A stretch of DNA of 64,000 nucleotides from Hirsutella rhossiliensis. Its lineage: Eukaryota; Ascomycota; Sordariomycetes; Hypocreales; Ophiocordycipitaceae. Positions 23,020 through 36,318 of the stretch are shown one piece after another (position 1 is the stretch's first letter; every line of letters starts with the position of its first letter). The notes beneath the pieces are model-generated. The model saw only the letters and a program-made list of their open reading frames with translations. It did not search any database and was not told where the DNA came from. The translations under genes were made by a program, and so were the position numbers. The stretch spans positions 7,440,001-7,504,000 of the forward strand of contig NW_025408668.1 of the NCBI RefSeq assembly GCF_020360975.1. Reading direction: 5' to 3'.

Positions 23020-26000
23020 ATGCCTCTGATGCTCGACAACTCCATGACCGTGGACCTCCCGGACGTCGACGACTTGTTTGGTGACGATGTCGCCTTGTCG
23101 CTTCCTCTCAGGCCCCAGGGAAAACAACTTCATGGGCGGCTCGACGAGCTGCGGAGCCGGGGCTGCTGTCAGCAAGTGGCCCTTGCATGCGAACACACAC
23201 GCGACTTGAACTGACAATTTCCCCAGGGCTGTGGCCTGGTCGAGGTTGGGAACAATCGCTTCCTTGACCCCGGATGGACAGTCGCTCAAGCTTCGGTTCT
23301 TGCGCTGCCATCCCGAAACCGGCGAGTGGGATCTCAGCGAGCCCACCACGGCCGAGCTCATCAAGGGCTCGCCTGCCATCCCCATGGTGCACCTGGAATG
23401 GAGCGCGGCTAATACCCCGGACCTGGCCGTCATCGACGCTGTTGGAAGAGTCACCATAGCCGCTTTCCCCAACGCTCTCAATCGCCCATTCGTCACGAGA
23501 AAATGCGACAACGACCCCGTCGACGACAGGCATGCCGTCGTGGGCTGCCACTGGCTGCCCGTTGTCTCCCCGCAGGTGAGCACTTCTTGGTGCCGAGACA
23601 GCACATGTCCGGCCTCCTGACGACTACAGAAACCGTTCAACGTCACGTACGGACCTGCCAAGAAACATGGCAATTCGTACCAGTATGAAAGCTCCTTCGT
23701 ACACGGCGGAGGGCCATGCCACCCTCACCCGTCGAGGAGCGCCTTGTTTTGTGTCACCATCGGTGGCATGGTCAAGATGTTTTGGGTGCAAAACGACAAT
23801 AAGTTGGAGGAGACGCTCTTGGAGCTCGAGAGCGTCAAATCCTCCGACGAGCTCGTCACTCATGCGGCTCTTGCTTCGGATAAGAGTGCGGACCCCTTTG
23901 CCTTCCGCCGCCAGCTACTTCGCTGACAGCTTTCCGTAGAACACTTGCTCATCGTCGTCGCGACGGCCGCCCTCAGCCTGAAGCTCTTCAAGCTTGAGAT
24001 ACAATGGGTCGGCCCAGGAAGCTCATCGGACAAGAACCCGATGCCCCAAAACGCCCGCTTGAACCCTGTGCTCGTAGACTCTCATCTTGCCTCGACCAGC
24101 TGGCTTCAAAGCGGACCAACCGAAGCGATCCATGACGCATCCGCGGCAGAACTGTCTCAGCTGCACGTTCTGCCTTCCCTCATGGACCACACAGGCAGCA
24201 ACACCGTCCCGCCCATGATCATCGCCATCCGGTCGCGAGCTAACGCAGAAGGGTCCTTCCAGACAGCCCAAAGCGTCCTGGACCGGTGGGAGGCCGTCGA
24301 AGAGCGTCAGGGCTTGCATCTGGCCTTTGAGCAGCTTGGCAACCGCAGAAACAGCATCTCGTCAGACCTGCCGAATGCGACCGGCCTGCGAAAGCTCGAG
24401 TCCATCGTCATCAACAAGGTGGTTGTCGGATTCCAGGCCATGCAGCTCGGCAAAGTCCTGCTGCTCACCATGTCGGACGGGACGGTCGAGTATCGCGATC
24501 GATATTCGTTTGAAGAGCTCTATGCAACCGAGGATCTGGCCAGAATCATGAGTCTGCGCCAAGTTGGCTGGAATTTCCCAGAGGACGGCTCATGTACGTG
24601 TGCGAGGCCCGCATCTCGTGCCTTGCTTTGTGCTGACAGGTTGCCAGGTCAGCAGGTCGCCTTTTCGCCAACGCACTGTTCCATGGTCCAGCTGGGTGAC
24701 GATGGGAGGATGCGATGGAGCAAGCTGCACTACCTCATGGGTGACATAGGCAACTCGATGCAAGAAGGTACTGTTGCGCTGCGGTGTCCAAGGGCAACGA
24801 GAGGCTAACGAGGAGACAGCCCATTACGCAGCCAGCATTGCCGGGTTGGCGATCATGGCCGCCCCGTCTATATGGCATCAAAACAATTACGATGACATGC
24901 TCGCCGTGGTCCATCAGTTGACGACCAAGAAAAGTACGTTGGCACCCACATCACCGAGTCCCTAGCGAGACGAGTACTGAGCGTCGCAGGGTTTATCCAG
25001 GACTGGGTCAGTGAGCTCATTCGCATCCTCAAAATCCAAGTTGACTTCTCTGAAGAGGCGCACCACGACAGCCTCATGAGAAACTGGACTCTGCAGGCCT
25101 GCCTGAGCATCATGAACAGCTTGGGGTTCCGAGGCGAATGGAGCAAAAGAATGTTCCAGAGCAAGTTTGCGACATTGGATCTCAATATCCGAAACGTAGT
25201 GATTCTCATCTCGCTGTCGAGCAACGCGCCGCCGACGGTCCGTGAATTGATAAGCCCTCTCGATGAGCACGGTACGTTGCCGCGCAAACGCGAGAGGTCT
25301 TGGTCCGTCACTGACACGAGCAACTGCAGAGGTCGTCGAAGCGTTGGCCGGCTGCGCAAAGTGGTCGCTGGATCTCTTATCCTGGCTCACCGATTGCCTG
25401 TTTGAATTGATGAACGACGAAAAGTTTACGCAGCGGCTGGTGCCCCAGCGGTTCAACGAGTTGATGGCCTACTTGCACGAGAGAAACGACATATCTCTAC
25501 ACCTGATTCTCTGTTCCAGCAGCCGAAGCTTCTTGTCTGCCCTCTGTCGCCGGATAGTACACCTGGAAGCGCTGAGCAACAGGGCAATAGACTACTACAG
25601 GCGGCAATCGGCGGGGGCGGAGCAGATGGGGAGCGGCAAGCCGCCGAACCCTCAACTGCAGCAGGCATACCAGAGAATGCAGCAAGTAACGGCGTCCAGC
25701 CCGGTCAGGGTTGCCGAGTTTGAAAAGCTGCTCAGCGTGCTCGGGTCGGACATCCGGCAAGCCTACCAGGCGTTTCTGCCGACGTGGATCAAGAACGGCT
25801 CTAATCCGCCGCAGGGCAAGCAGATGGATGCGGCGATCAAGACGGCGCAGGTGCAGCTCGAGGTGGGCATGCTGCTTGGGACATCGCCGCCGCCGGCATT
25901 TATGCCCGTGATGAAGAAACTGCTGGTGAAGGACCTGCCGGCGCTTTGGGACCTCGCCAACCCGGCAACAATATTCTTTGCCGACTACACGCTTCTGGGG

Positions 26001-26249
26001 GTGCAAGACGACGTGCACAGCCTCGTCGCCCGGAGGGCCAGGGGCGCGCACGTGGATCTGTTCAAACGGGTCGAGCTCCGGCGAAGCGCGACGGGGCTAC
26101 AGTGGAGGCGATGCACGAGATGCTCGTCGGTGATGGAGGATGTTTCGTCGGCCGGTAGGCCCGGCTTCACGTTTGTCCTGGGTCAGCAGCGAAGATGCTC
26201 GTGCGCCGGCTACTGGGCACTGCTGCCCGAAGGCAAGCTCGTGCAGTGA
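23020..26249 (+). CDS. med16: Mediator tail subunit MED16
   Basis: Eight exons: 23020-23171, 23227-23575, 23630-23885, 23940-24593, 24648-24767, 24820-24933, 24990-25271, 25330-26249; 948 residues, all phases agree. MED16 (Sin4 in yeast) belongs to the Mediator tail, which receives signals from transcription activators and repressors. The N-terminus (MPLMLDNSMTVDLPDVDDLF, RGCCQAVAWSRLGTIASL) and the WD-like first half fit the fungal family. The C-terminus has a four-cysteine pattern (WRRCTRCSSVME...QRRCSCAGYW) resembling a small zinc ribbon. Intron 1 needs a GC donor (CA|GCAAGT) to keep frame; every GT donor nearby breaks it. ATG 23020 has purine at -3 and is preferred; an in-frame ATG at 23005 would add five residues. 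Confidence 0.92.
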
Positions 26250-29161
26250 AGGGCACATGGAGGAGTCCTCAGTTGAGGGGCCATGTGTCCACGGAGAGCA
26301 CGGCTGCCTGAGCCATGTCACGAGATGGTGGTTCTATTGCATGACGAGTGTATTCTGGCGACGATTGGATCTCGTCAATGCGGCGACTTGCACAAGGACT
26401 TGTAGTGGCTAGTGCATACAATTAAATGAAATTCGCTAATTCCCCAGGGACGCAAGCTGAAAAAGAAGGTGTCCAAGGCTTAATAGGTTCTCTCCAATGC
26501 AATATGATTCGATTGAATGGATTGTCCCTTTATTACGGATAGCCTTTGCCTAGTCCATGACTCCATGTGCTTCCTTCGGTTGACAAGTGGGTTTGTATGG
26601 TCAATTCGACTCGCACCATCTCTTGGCCCAAGGACAAAGATACCCTGCATTGACTATTGCTCGTTTCCCCTTCTCCGTAAGTTACCTAGCAAGTTAGTTT
26701 AGGCAGTCCCAAGAAACGGCACGCGACAGCAAAAGGGGGCCCGAGCACCCGAGGAGCGGCCGGCAGGAGGCCAAGGGTTCGCCCGGCCCGCCACCGAAGC
26801 GGCCAGTGGCCAGTGGCCGGCCGGCCGAGACGACGATGAAGCGGCGCAGTTGCAGTGTGGGTGGCAGGTTGAGGGGGGGCAGGCGATCGGCAGCGGCGCT
26901 GGTGATGCCCCCTTGATGCCCCCTTTCGGATGGATGATGTGCACAAACGAATCTTGCGTTTCTTAGCAAGGCCTGGACTCGCTCACTAGTCACCAGGCTT
27001 AGGGCGAGGGATGCGAGTCGTGGGCCATCCGACAAAGAGACAAAGGGATTCATTAATAATAATTATATGGATGTAGGGAGTGGACTGGCACATGGCCAAA
27101 AGTTGGGGGCGTGGGGGAGGTGTCTTTCTTTCCTTTCTTTTCCGCCTTGCTGCCGAAAGCGGAGACGAGGCAACGTCAGGGATGGTGCCGGATCGCTCCC
27201 TTCCTCTCTCTCTGTTGGACCGTCGAGGCGCCGGATACACGGCCACCGCCCTGCATTGGGCGGCTATGCGCGGCGATGCGAGGCACACGTCAAGCAGGCA
27301 TGGCAGGGCTTAGGAGGAAAAGGGCGGCGGAGAAGGCGGCGAAGAAGACGACGAAGAGGCTGAAGAAGGAAAAAAAGGGGGGGGGGGGCCTCGCAAGGTA
27401 GACTACCTAACCGAGTCGTAGCGGTGGGCGGCCGAGACAGGTTCTGGGAGACAGTTCGGGGGATGAAATTACAATGCAAGTCTCGCGACGTTGGACAAAG
27501 CACGGATGATTGGCTGGCTGTGCAGGTGAGGTGGGCGACATGACTGACTGACTGGCTTCACGACGGACGGACGGTTGGCGGCGGCGGCTACAGAGGCGGC
27601 GGGCCTCTTGGAGGAGGCGCTCAGCGGTTGGAGGAGGAATATTCGTACAGATGCTCCGTCCGACGACCATGACGACGCATGGGCGGCCAAGCCAAGGCGA
27701 GGAAACGTCATCGTCTGTCCGTGCTTTGTTTCACGCCCGCCCTTTGCCCGTGTTTGGTTTTCTCTCGAAACCCAAAAGCGGCCAATCCCCCTTTGGCCTC
27801 GCCGCATGAAGAGCATGGCATGAGGCCGGCAGGGAGAAGCTTGGAAACAGGTTCGAGGGCCCAGCTCCTTTTACCTTCGTGTGCCCCCCCTTTTGTCTTT
27901 ATGGCCCCTTTCGACTGACTTTAATTAATTAATCAATGGTCGTTGTTGATCCTGGCCGGCGAACAAAAAGACGGCCCCTGCTTTCTGTATGTACAATGCA
28001 CATGCAAGTGACTGGCCTGCCGCCTCGGATTAGGCACCTGTTTTGCCGCCGCCGGCTCGGCCACCGGCCTAAAACGGCCCTGGCTTGGCGGGCGAACCGC
28101 TGCATTGAGCAGATGATTGGGCGTCAGCTCGGGGTGCCTGGGTAGCACAGTTCCTGGCGCTAGTGCAGGTACCGGCCAACCAACTGCTCAAACTCGCAAG
28201 CGCCTCGACACGCCTGTGCTGCTACAATACACAGAGCATTAAGCACCATGTACGGAGAGGTAGGTACTGTACATACCATGCATACTACAGATGCTACCTT
28301 TTCTCGATACTTGTCATGTACATACTTCATGTACTGCACGGGGTATCGAGTGGTGCAGTCCCATGATCGGTCCGGTGGGCCATCCATCCCCCTTGACCGC
28401 CGTAACTGTAGGCAATCCACCGATGCTATTCGTATTCCCCCCACCCCCCACCGTCTCGACCCCTGTCCGCCCGGGGGACCAACAAGTGCCGTAAATTGCT
28501 GTATAAAGCGGCTGCTCCACCGCCAACCCAGTAGGGCCCACGCTAGAGCCAATACATGCCGTCTCTCCCTATCTGAGGGGACCTGGGCAGAAGCTTGGCG
28601 TGCCGCAGATTGGCCAGTACCGGAGATGGAGAGAGACTCGGTGCACGTTAGCCCCGAGGCGATGCGACCCTGCCGGCCCACGCTTCCTGCGCCAAGGGAG
28701 TACGGGCCAGTACCTGAGGGATACCCGGCCGTGCCCGGCCCCTCTGCCCGCGCCAGGGCCGCCCGCGCGCTGCCAGCAAGTACTCGGCGGTACCGCTCCC
28801 GGGCAGGCTCGTAGCGCTCGGGACCGTGTACTGTAGTGAAACTTCGGAGTCGCTCTCCTGGGTACCTAGGCACCTTAGGTCCCACGCCAGCAAAACCATG
28901 TTTCCACCTGCCGCTGTACGGAGTACCTCGCATGTACATGGATGGCCTTTGTCTCCTCCTCCTCCCTCCCTCGTCACCCTCCGCCTGCCCTCCAGGACGC
29001 GCGCGCGTGCCTGCGCTTCTTCTCTTTGTCATACCTCGTCGTCAAAGGGCATTGTCCCTGCTCAAACCTTCTCCCCTTCTCCCGACCACCATCATTGCCT
29101 CCGTTTAATGCTCCCTCTGTGCTAAGACATTGTTGCCGGTCGGTCGCCCGCACGTCCAAAT
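26250..29161. other. Intergenic interval with purine-rich tract
   Basis: No gene is supported in 2.9 kb between MED16 and the Uds1-type gene. It holds a purine-only tract with a G12 run at about 27302-27390, some poly-pyrimidine sequence, and long minus-strand open frames (28160-29032) that have no domain and look like GC-driven shadows. The last few hundred bases should contain the promoter of the downstream + gene. Confidence 0.4.
27302..27390 (+). repeat. Purine-rich low-complexity tract with G homopolymer
   Basis: A run of GGAGGAAAAGGGCGGCGGAG-type sequence leading to AAAAAAAGG and twelve consecutive G. Homopurine strands of this length can adopt triplex or G-quadruplex structure; no coding potential is seen. 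Confidence 0.6.
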
Positions 29162-32100
29162 ATGGCATCGCCAGGACCTGCTCCCCACGCGAGGCCGATC
29201 CAGCCGGACTCTGATACAGCCTCTGCTTCATCTGATGTCTCCCGAGACGACCCTTCGCCGCACCACCACCAGCCTACAAGTCCATCCTCCCACCATCCTC
29301 GGCACCTCCACAATCTCTCTTCGTCTTCTCACCCCGTCCGTCGCAGCCTGGTGCCTCCCGTTTGCTCGCCCTCGGCAGTCCCACTGCTGCCCATCTCGCC
29401 GCCCTCTGCCCTTGCCAGGATTCCCATCAAGCGCAAGCCGCTCTCCTCGACGGCCGCCTCACCGCGCTCCTTGCCCGGCTTCACTCCCCTTGCCACCGAC
29501 CAGCCCCATCAGAGGTTCGCCAGGCCCCTCACTCTCGACAGCCCGACCCTCTACGACTTCTCCCCGTCGTCGTCGGCACGACCACTTCGGCACTCGTACC
29601 AGTGAGTGAACCTGTTGTCCCTGCCCCTTTCTCCAGCGCCCGTTTTGTCTGCCGTGCCGAATGTAGTAGCAATTGCCCTCTCGATGCCATGACCGCCGGG
29701 CTCCCGAGAATGTGGCTGTTTCTAACAGGAATTCCTTGCGCGATTCCAGATCCCCCACCAGGACAACGCCTGTCGACGCGGATACGCCCGCGGCGCGCAG
29801 CATTCCATCGGACCACGACGGCTCCCCTCTAGTCCCCGCAACAGAACTGTCGGATGTCCTGTCTGAGTATGACGACCTGATATCTGAAAGATCCGTCTCC
29901 GATGCAGACGCAGCCTGTGACGGAACCTCTACAAACATAATAGACGACAGCTCCGACGACGTCGATTCAAGATACGACGCCGAGCCCTCTAATAATAATC
30001 TACTCCCGCCTCCCATGTTTGCGCCAAAGCCAGTCCCGCCGCATCTTAGGCTCCAGCAGGTCGACATTTCACTAACTCATCTCAAGCGCCAATCCATTTC
30101 TGAATCAATCTCCCCAGAATCGGCAAGGCTCAGCAAGCCGCAGTCCAAGTCTCCAAGCCAGGCATCTCCTTTCACCTCTTTGTTTGGCTGGAGCAACCTG
30201 TCGCCGTCCGTGACTGACTTCTCGTCCATACTCTCTCCTTTGTCGCCCTCGCGCAAGGACTCTGCGGATGACGCGCTGCACGCAAACCAGACTTGGTCCG
30301 ACTCTTCAAAGGCCAATGCTGCCACCGCAAACCCCATCAACTACTGTGAATCTTATCTATCCACTCCTCCGCCGTCTCAGGCTCTTTCGTCCGTCCAGGT
30401 TGAAGAGATGGAAGAGGAGCTCAAGGCCATCAGCTCCGAGCTGGCCGCGTCCATCCGGCGTGAGATGGACCTGGAGGACCTCGTCGACAGGCTCCAGGAC
30501 CAAGTCAGCAACCCTCAGGCACCCAGCAAGAGAACGAGCGACTACTTCTCCGACTCGGGCTACAGCTCGGCCAAGCTGAGCGATCACGAGCAGAGCAGAG
30601 AGGAAGTCGAGAAGATTCAGAGACGATCAGAGCAAGAAAAGGCCTCGATCCGCCTGGAGCTAACCAACAAGCTGCAAGATGAGAGGTCCAAAAGGAAAGC
30701 CCTGGATCAGCAGATCAAGGAGCTGGCGGAGAAGGCGTCCCAGATGGACCTGGCCAACATCAACAGCCTAGACGCCAACGGCCGGGTCAGGGACCTGGAA
30801 AACACGTGTGAGGACCTGAGGCGCAGGCTGTCAGAGGAGCGCGACTCCAAGAACAACTTTGAGGACCTGCTCGCCGCGCTCAAGGGCGAGCTTCGAGTTG
30901 CCTGCAACGAGCGCGACAACCTCCGCGACGAGGTGGTCCCGCAGCTGCGCGCACGAGTCGAGGGGCTCGAGTCCGAGGCCGCCTCGTACGCCAACCTCAC
31001 CTATGAATCGACCAAGATGCAGCAGCAGCTCCAGTCCCTGCAGCAGGAAAACACGTCGCTCCGCAACTCGCCGGCGTCCATGTCGGACGAGTTTGGCGGC
31101 CTCACGCAGTCCAACTCGGCGGCCACGGGCTCGTTTCGGCCTCGAGCGCCGCTCGTCGCCAGCGGTCTGTCGAGGTCCGACAGCGTCAAGAACGTCCAGG
31201 CCGAGTCTCGCGAGCAACTCGCCGAGCGGCTCAAGGATGTCGAGGCGCAGCGTGACGCCCTCCACAGCGCGCTCAAGAACCTGCTCGAGAGGCAGGAATT
31301 TCAGAACCGCGAGAACCAAAAGAAGATTGAGATACTGGAAACCGAACGCCAACGCCTATTGGCCGAGTCGCCCAAGAAGGCCGGATTCGAGCGGGACATT
31401 GCGAACCTGCGCACCGAAATCAACGTCTTGCGGCGACGGGCCGAAGACGCACTGGAACAGAAGTGGCAGATGGAAAAGGGCCTCGTCGGGCTCAAGATGG
31501 ACCTCGATAGGGCCGAGGAGGAGATTGCGTCGCTCCGCAGCCTGCTCAAGGAAAAGGACATTCTCATCCCCCCGTCGATGGCCCGCTCCAGCAGCCCCGG
31601 CGGAGCGACGGCCGCGCCCATCACGTCGGATTCGCTCGAGAAGGCATACCGAGAGCTCCAAGACGCGTACCAACAGTCGCTGGATCGCATCAAGAGGCTC
31701 GAGACGGACTCGGTCGACGGGCTCTCGGACGAGAAGACCAAGCTTGCCATGCAGCGCCTGGAACAGGCCCTCTCTGCCGCCACCTTTGAGCGCGACGCGG
31801 CGAAGCAGCATGCCAGAAGCCTCCAGAGCCAAATCAGCAGTCTGACGGACATTGAGTCCAAGAGCACGGCGCGGGAGAAGGAGCTGGCGGATGAGCTCAG
31901 CGAATCGGCGCAACGGGTCGAGCAGTTAGCATCCGAGGTTCGACAGCAGCTGTCCAAGAATGCCGAGCTTCGGGATCGCCTATCCAACACGGTGACGAGA
32001 GGCGACGCGGACCGCAAGGCCAACTCGGAACGCATCAGCGGCCTCCAGGAACGCCTCCACGCGCTCGAGGAGCAGCTGGTGGCTGCCCAGACGGCATCGG

Positions 32101-32531
32101 AGGACCGGGTCGGGCGCCACGAGGAGGAAATATCGCAACTGCGCGAGGCGCACAACGAGCAGCTGCGCCGAATCAACAACGGATCCGGCGTGGGCAGGAT
32201 GTCGACGCCAAAGTCACCTCTGCTACGGTCGGAGACGGGTATGTTTGGTCGCTCCTCGCAATCCATAGCCACCAAGAGCTTCGAAGAGGCGAGTCTGATC
32301 AAGGAGCTCCGAGAGCGGGTCACGGAGCTCGAGAAGGCGCTCGTTGACGCCGAAAAGGAGATCCAGCAGGTGGTGGGCAAGATGAGCGAAGCGCAGATCG
32401 AGGTGATGAACCTGCAGGAGGAGCGCGAGACGGCCCTCCGAGAGACTAGACGTCTGCAGAAAACGCTGGCCGACGAGCAGGCCAAGGCTTTTGAGGAGCG
32501 CTTCAAGACGCTCAACGGAATGGCTGCCTAG
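29162..32531 (+). CDS. Uds1-type septation-related coiled-coil protein
   Basis: Exons 29162-29601 and 29729-32531 (intron GTGAGT...AACAG, 127 nt) give 1080 residues. The first ~365 residues are Ser/Pro-rich and disordered. From about 365 to 500 (SSVQVEEMEEELKAISSELA, REMDLEDLVDRLQDQVS, DYFSDSGYSSAKLSD) the sequence resembles the fungal Uds1 ('up-regulated during septation') domain. From there to about residue 1070 it is nearly continuous heptad coiled coil with Ser-rich breaks. Proteins of this kind are thought to work at hyphal tips or septa, but this is family-level knowledge and not shown here. No motor head, kinase or membrane span is present. The start is the first ATG after the C/T-rich leader. 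Confidence 0.82.
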
Positions 32532-33762
32532 GCCAAGGGGCGCAAGCTAGGCGGGCTCGGCCGTGCGGGCTCCCGGAGGAGAGGAATCGTGGGCGTCTGG
32601 TGAGACCCAAAAGTTTTTCACGGAGCTGCATCTAGCGATTGGAGTTTTGTCCTTCCCTTTTTTTTTCTGCTCGGCCTTGTATCAACATCGGGGCAGGGTC
32701 TACGGCGGCATGGACGTCGAAGTTTCACAATCATCACATATGGGGCCGTACAGGGCACCCTCGGAGTCTGCTGTTCGAACACACCCGCCGCATACATTTG
32801 CGTATCGGCATAGGTTGCTGCTTGCCGGGCTTGGAGAGACGCGAAAGTACAGATGCGTACCTCGGGCTACGCGATTAGGTCTATTCAGAGTTAATGTTTG
32901 AAAGTACTATATATTTGCTGGGACGAGGGGGAGGGTTGGAAAGGGAGAAGGGCGGAGCAGTGACGGCAACAGTTGATGAAGCAGGTACATAGCCTCAATC
33001 ATGGCCAATGGCTCCTAACCGTGTCGTCCTGTCTATTCAGTCTCTATTCAGTCGCCAGCCGTTCCCGTCGTCAGCACAAGGACGTCCAGGCCCGGTCGAC
33101 GGCGTTGGCGCTCGGGCCCGCCCGCGTCTTGTGAAACGGCAGCTATCTTAGCTCTACGGCTTGCCTAATGGAGCAATAGGCAGTGCTGAGTAATTATTAC
33201 GGCTGAGGAATTAAGGTTAGCGCAGCCTACATAAGGCTGTCGGTCGAAAGATATATATATGTGCTGGGGCGGGGGGGGCACACCTTTCCTTGCCTACTCC
33301 GTACCTACCTAGGTAGGCATGCCCAATACCACGAAGCACTGTACCGAGGAAGGCACTGTAAGCGCAACCGAGGTAGGAACTTGCCTGTACACGTGACTGT
33401 GCATGTAGTGTGCCCCGATGGCTCTAACAGAAGCACGCGGCATCTGACGTTAAGTTAGGTAGTTGGATGTTAGAGTGATTGATTAGTCAGGTTGCGGGTT
33501 ATAGCACTCCCACTGCCCAGGTACTCCGTACTCCCCACTCCGTACATGGAATAGAATAGCCGTCTTACCCACCTCCATTCTATTATTACGCCTTTGCCCC
33601 GCCATTTCCACGTTTTTTCCTTTTCCCTCTTCACAATTGCTTCGTCCCTCCTTGTCTTCCTTCTTGTCTTCCTTCTTGCTGGACGAGACGAGACCGAGAC
33701 GAGACGAGTCAAGCCAAGCCCGCATTACCCCACACCAGAGCGTGACGTGAGAGTCGCCCGCC
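32532..33762. other. Intergenic: 3' flank of the coiled-coil gene and ade17-type promoter
   Basis: No gene. Contains a 32-bp segment (33151-33182) that recurs with a few mismatches at 38184-38215, CCTACCTAGGTAGG near 33304, and a long C/T-rich leader (33590-33680) before the purine gene, a common feature of well-expressed fungal genes. Confidence 0.45.
33706..33711 (-). promoter_or_regulatory. Possible Bas1/Gcn4-type TGACTC site
   Basis: GAGTCA on the + strand (TGACTC on -) lies about 52 bp before the start codon of the purine biosynthesis gene. TGACTC is bound by Bas1 upstream of yeast ADE genes and is also the Gcn4 half-consensus. A hexamer can occur by chance, and a site this close may lie inside the 5' UTR, so this is only suggestive. 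Confidence 0.25.
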
Positions 33763-35668
33763 ATGCCAGCGGACCAAAAGATTGCCATCGTCTCCGTCTA
33801 CGACAAGACCGGCCTGCTGGACCTGGCCAAGGGCTTGGACCAGCAAAATGTCCGCATCCTGGCCTCTGGAGGCACCGCTCGCATGATTCGCGACTCGGGC
33901 TTCCCCGTCGAGTGCGCCGCCAACGTCTCCCCCAGTCATGACGGGACCGGCCTGGCTGACTTTGCTGGTTGCGCAGGGACATCAGCGCCATCACAAAGGC
34001 CCCCGAGATGCTCGCCGGCCGCGTCAAGACGCTCCACCCCGCCGTCCACGCCGGCATCCTCGCCCGCAACCTCGAGTCGGACGAAAAGGACCTTGCCGAC
34101 CAGAACATCAACAAGGTCGACTACGTCATCTGCAATCTCTACCCCTTCAAGGACACCGTCGCAAAGATCAACGTCAGCATCCCCGAGGCCGTCGAGGAAA
34201 TCGACATTGGCGGCGTCACCCTCATCCGCGCCGCCGCCAAGAACCACAAGCGCGTCACCATCCTCAGCGACCCCCACGACTATGCCGGCTTCCTCAAGGA
34301 GCTCGAGCAGGGCGAGATCACCGAGACGAGTCGCAACCGATATGCCCTCAAGGCCTTTGAGCACACGGCCGACTACGACACCGCCATCTCCGACTTCTTC
34401 CGCAAGGAGTATGCCGCGGACCAGTACCTGGCCCTCCGCTACGGCGCAAACCCCCACCAGAAGCCCGCCGCCGCCTTCACGAACATCGACAAGCTGCCCT
34501 TCAAGGTCCTCTGCGGCTCCCCCGGCTACATCAACCTCCTCGACTGCCTCAACGCCTGGCCGCTCGTCAAGGAGCTCAAGCAGGCCCTGGGCAAGCCCGC
34601 CGCCGCCAGCTTCAAGCACGTCTCGCCCGCCGGCGCTGCCATTGGCCTCCCCCTGACCCCCGAGGAGCGCCAGGTCTACTTTGTCAGCGACATTGACGGC
34701 ATCGACTCGTCCCCACTGGCCCAGGCCTACGCCCGCGCCCGCGGCGCCGACCGTATGAGCAGCTTTGGCGACATCATCGCCCTCAGCGACATCGTCGACG
34801 TCCCTACCGCCTCCATCATCTCCAAGGAGGTGTCGGACGGCGTCATCGCCCCGGGATACGAGGATGCCGCCCTGGAGATGCTCAGGAAGAAAAAGGGCGG
34901 CAAGTACCTCGTCCTCCAGATGGACCCCGAGTACTCCCCCGGGCCCACCGAGACGCGCACCGTCTACGGCATCAATCTGCAGCAGCACCGAAACGACGTC
35001 GAAATCTCTCCAAGGTCGTTTGGCACAATCATCGCCCCCAAGGACTCGGGCGCCCTACCCGAGGCGGCCGCCCGCGACCTCACCGTCGCCACAATCACCC
35101 TCAAGTACACCCAGAGCAACTCGGTCTGCTACGCCGTCAACGGCCAGGTCGTCGGTCTGGGCGCCGGCCAGCAGTCGCGCATCCATTGCACCCGCCTGGC
35201 CGGCGACAAGGCCGACAACTGGTGGATGCGCTTCCACGAGCGCGTCCTCAACATCAAGTGGAAAAAGGGCACCAAGCGCCCCGACAAGAGCAACGCCATT
35301 GACCTGCTCGTCAGCGGCCAGCTGCCCCAGGACGGGCCCGAGCGGGAAGCCTTTGACGCCGTCTTCGAAGAGGTGCCTCCCGCCTTCACCGCCGAGGAGC
35401 GCCAGAGCTGGATGAAGCAGCTCAAGGACGTGTGCGTCTCCAGCGACGCCTTTGTAAGGGCCCCCCCACGGCAGCAATGTGACTTCCCCGCGGTTGCTGA
35501 CGACTCGTACAGTTCCCCTTTACAGACAACGTCTTCCGGATGGCCCGCTCCGGCGTCCGGTACATTGCCGCGCCCGGCGGCAGCCAAAACGACGGCGCCG
35601 TCTTGGAGACAGCCGAGAAACTGGGCATTACCTTTGTCGAGCAAAACATCCGGCTCTTCCACCACTAA
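33763..35668 (+). CDS. ade17: Bifunctional AICAR formyltransferase / IMP cyclohydrolase
   Basis: Exons 33763-33911, 33977-35453, 35513-35668; 593 residues, the normal length of the family. It performs the last two steps of de novo purine synthesis in the cytosol: formyl transfer from 10-formyl-tetrahydrofolate to AICAR, then ring closure to IMP. The N-terminal MGS-like cyclohydrolase domain (to ~residue 200) has [38 protein letters not shown] and NLYPF. The C-terminal transformylase domain has [13 protein letters not shown], the catalytic Lys-His motif [11 protein letters not shown] (near residue 262) and a C-terminal segment [24 protein letters not shown]. Splice phases agree at both introns. 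Nothing is missing. The upstream TGACTC is consistent with purine control. Confidence 0.96.
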
Positions 35669-36318
35669 CCCTTGTCTCTCCCATTCCACCATCGCGGGGC
35701 GGGGGGGCTAAAGAGAGGGGTTGGCGAAGACGGCGCGGTCGTTGGGGTATGGAGGGAACGTCTATGCGACCAAGGGTGATGACGGCGGGTTTCAGCTGGC
35801 GGAGCAGGTAGTGTTCTTCATGTAGATATTGGAAGACGGACGCGGCGCCGGATACCCACACGCCTCGCTCTGATGGCGGCCGACGAGCCTCCGCTCTGCA
35901 TGTAGTAAAAAAGTGCGGCCGCGCGTTGGACGAATGGGCTGACGCAGCGGCCCAAGGCGACGATGCTGGGACATGGCCGTGTGGTTTGATATGCCTGCTT
36001 GGGAAGCCTCCTGCATGCTTTGTGTGTGACGATGCGGCGCTGGCTTGGGGGCTGTTGCGGAGCAGCGTCAGGCTGTGTGTGTATTACCTCACGCCGAGCT
36101 ACGTAGACCTGGAGACGCCGACTTGCCCTCTTCTGTTATCGATGCGAGTAAAGACGGGGGGACAAGGGTGAGTGGGACGCTGACGTATATCAGACATGGG
36201 AAAGTTCTTCATCTTCGTCACTTTCACGCATGTTTTCAACGGCCAGCGAGATACAGTCCAACGGCCGCACATATCCCGTTCCAACTCCGATCCAGGAGCG
36301 TCGCCCCCAAGAACCCCA
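35669..36318. other. Convergent 3' intergenic region
   Basis: 650 bp between the stop of the purine gene and the stop of the GT15 gene. No gene or repeat is recognised; it should contain both 3' UTRs. Confidence 0.4.

Noticed and set aside
28160..29032. 290-codon minus-strand open frame
   Set aside because: No recognisable domain; it overlaps several frames in the promoter region of the Uds1-type gene.
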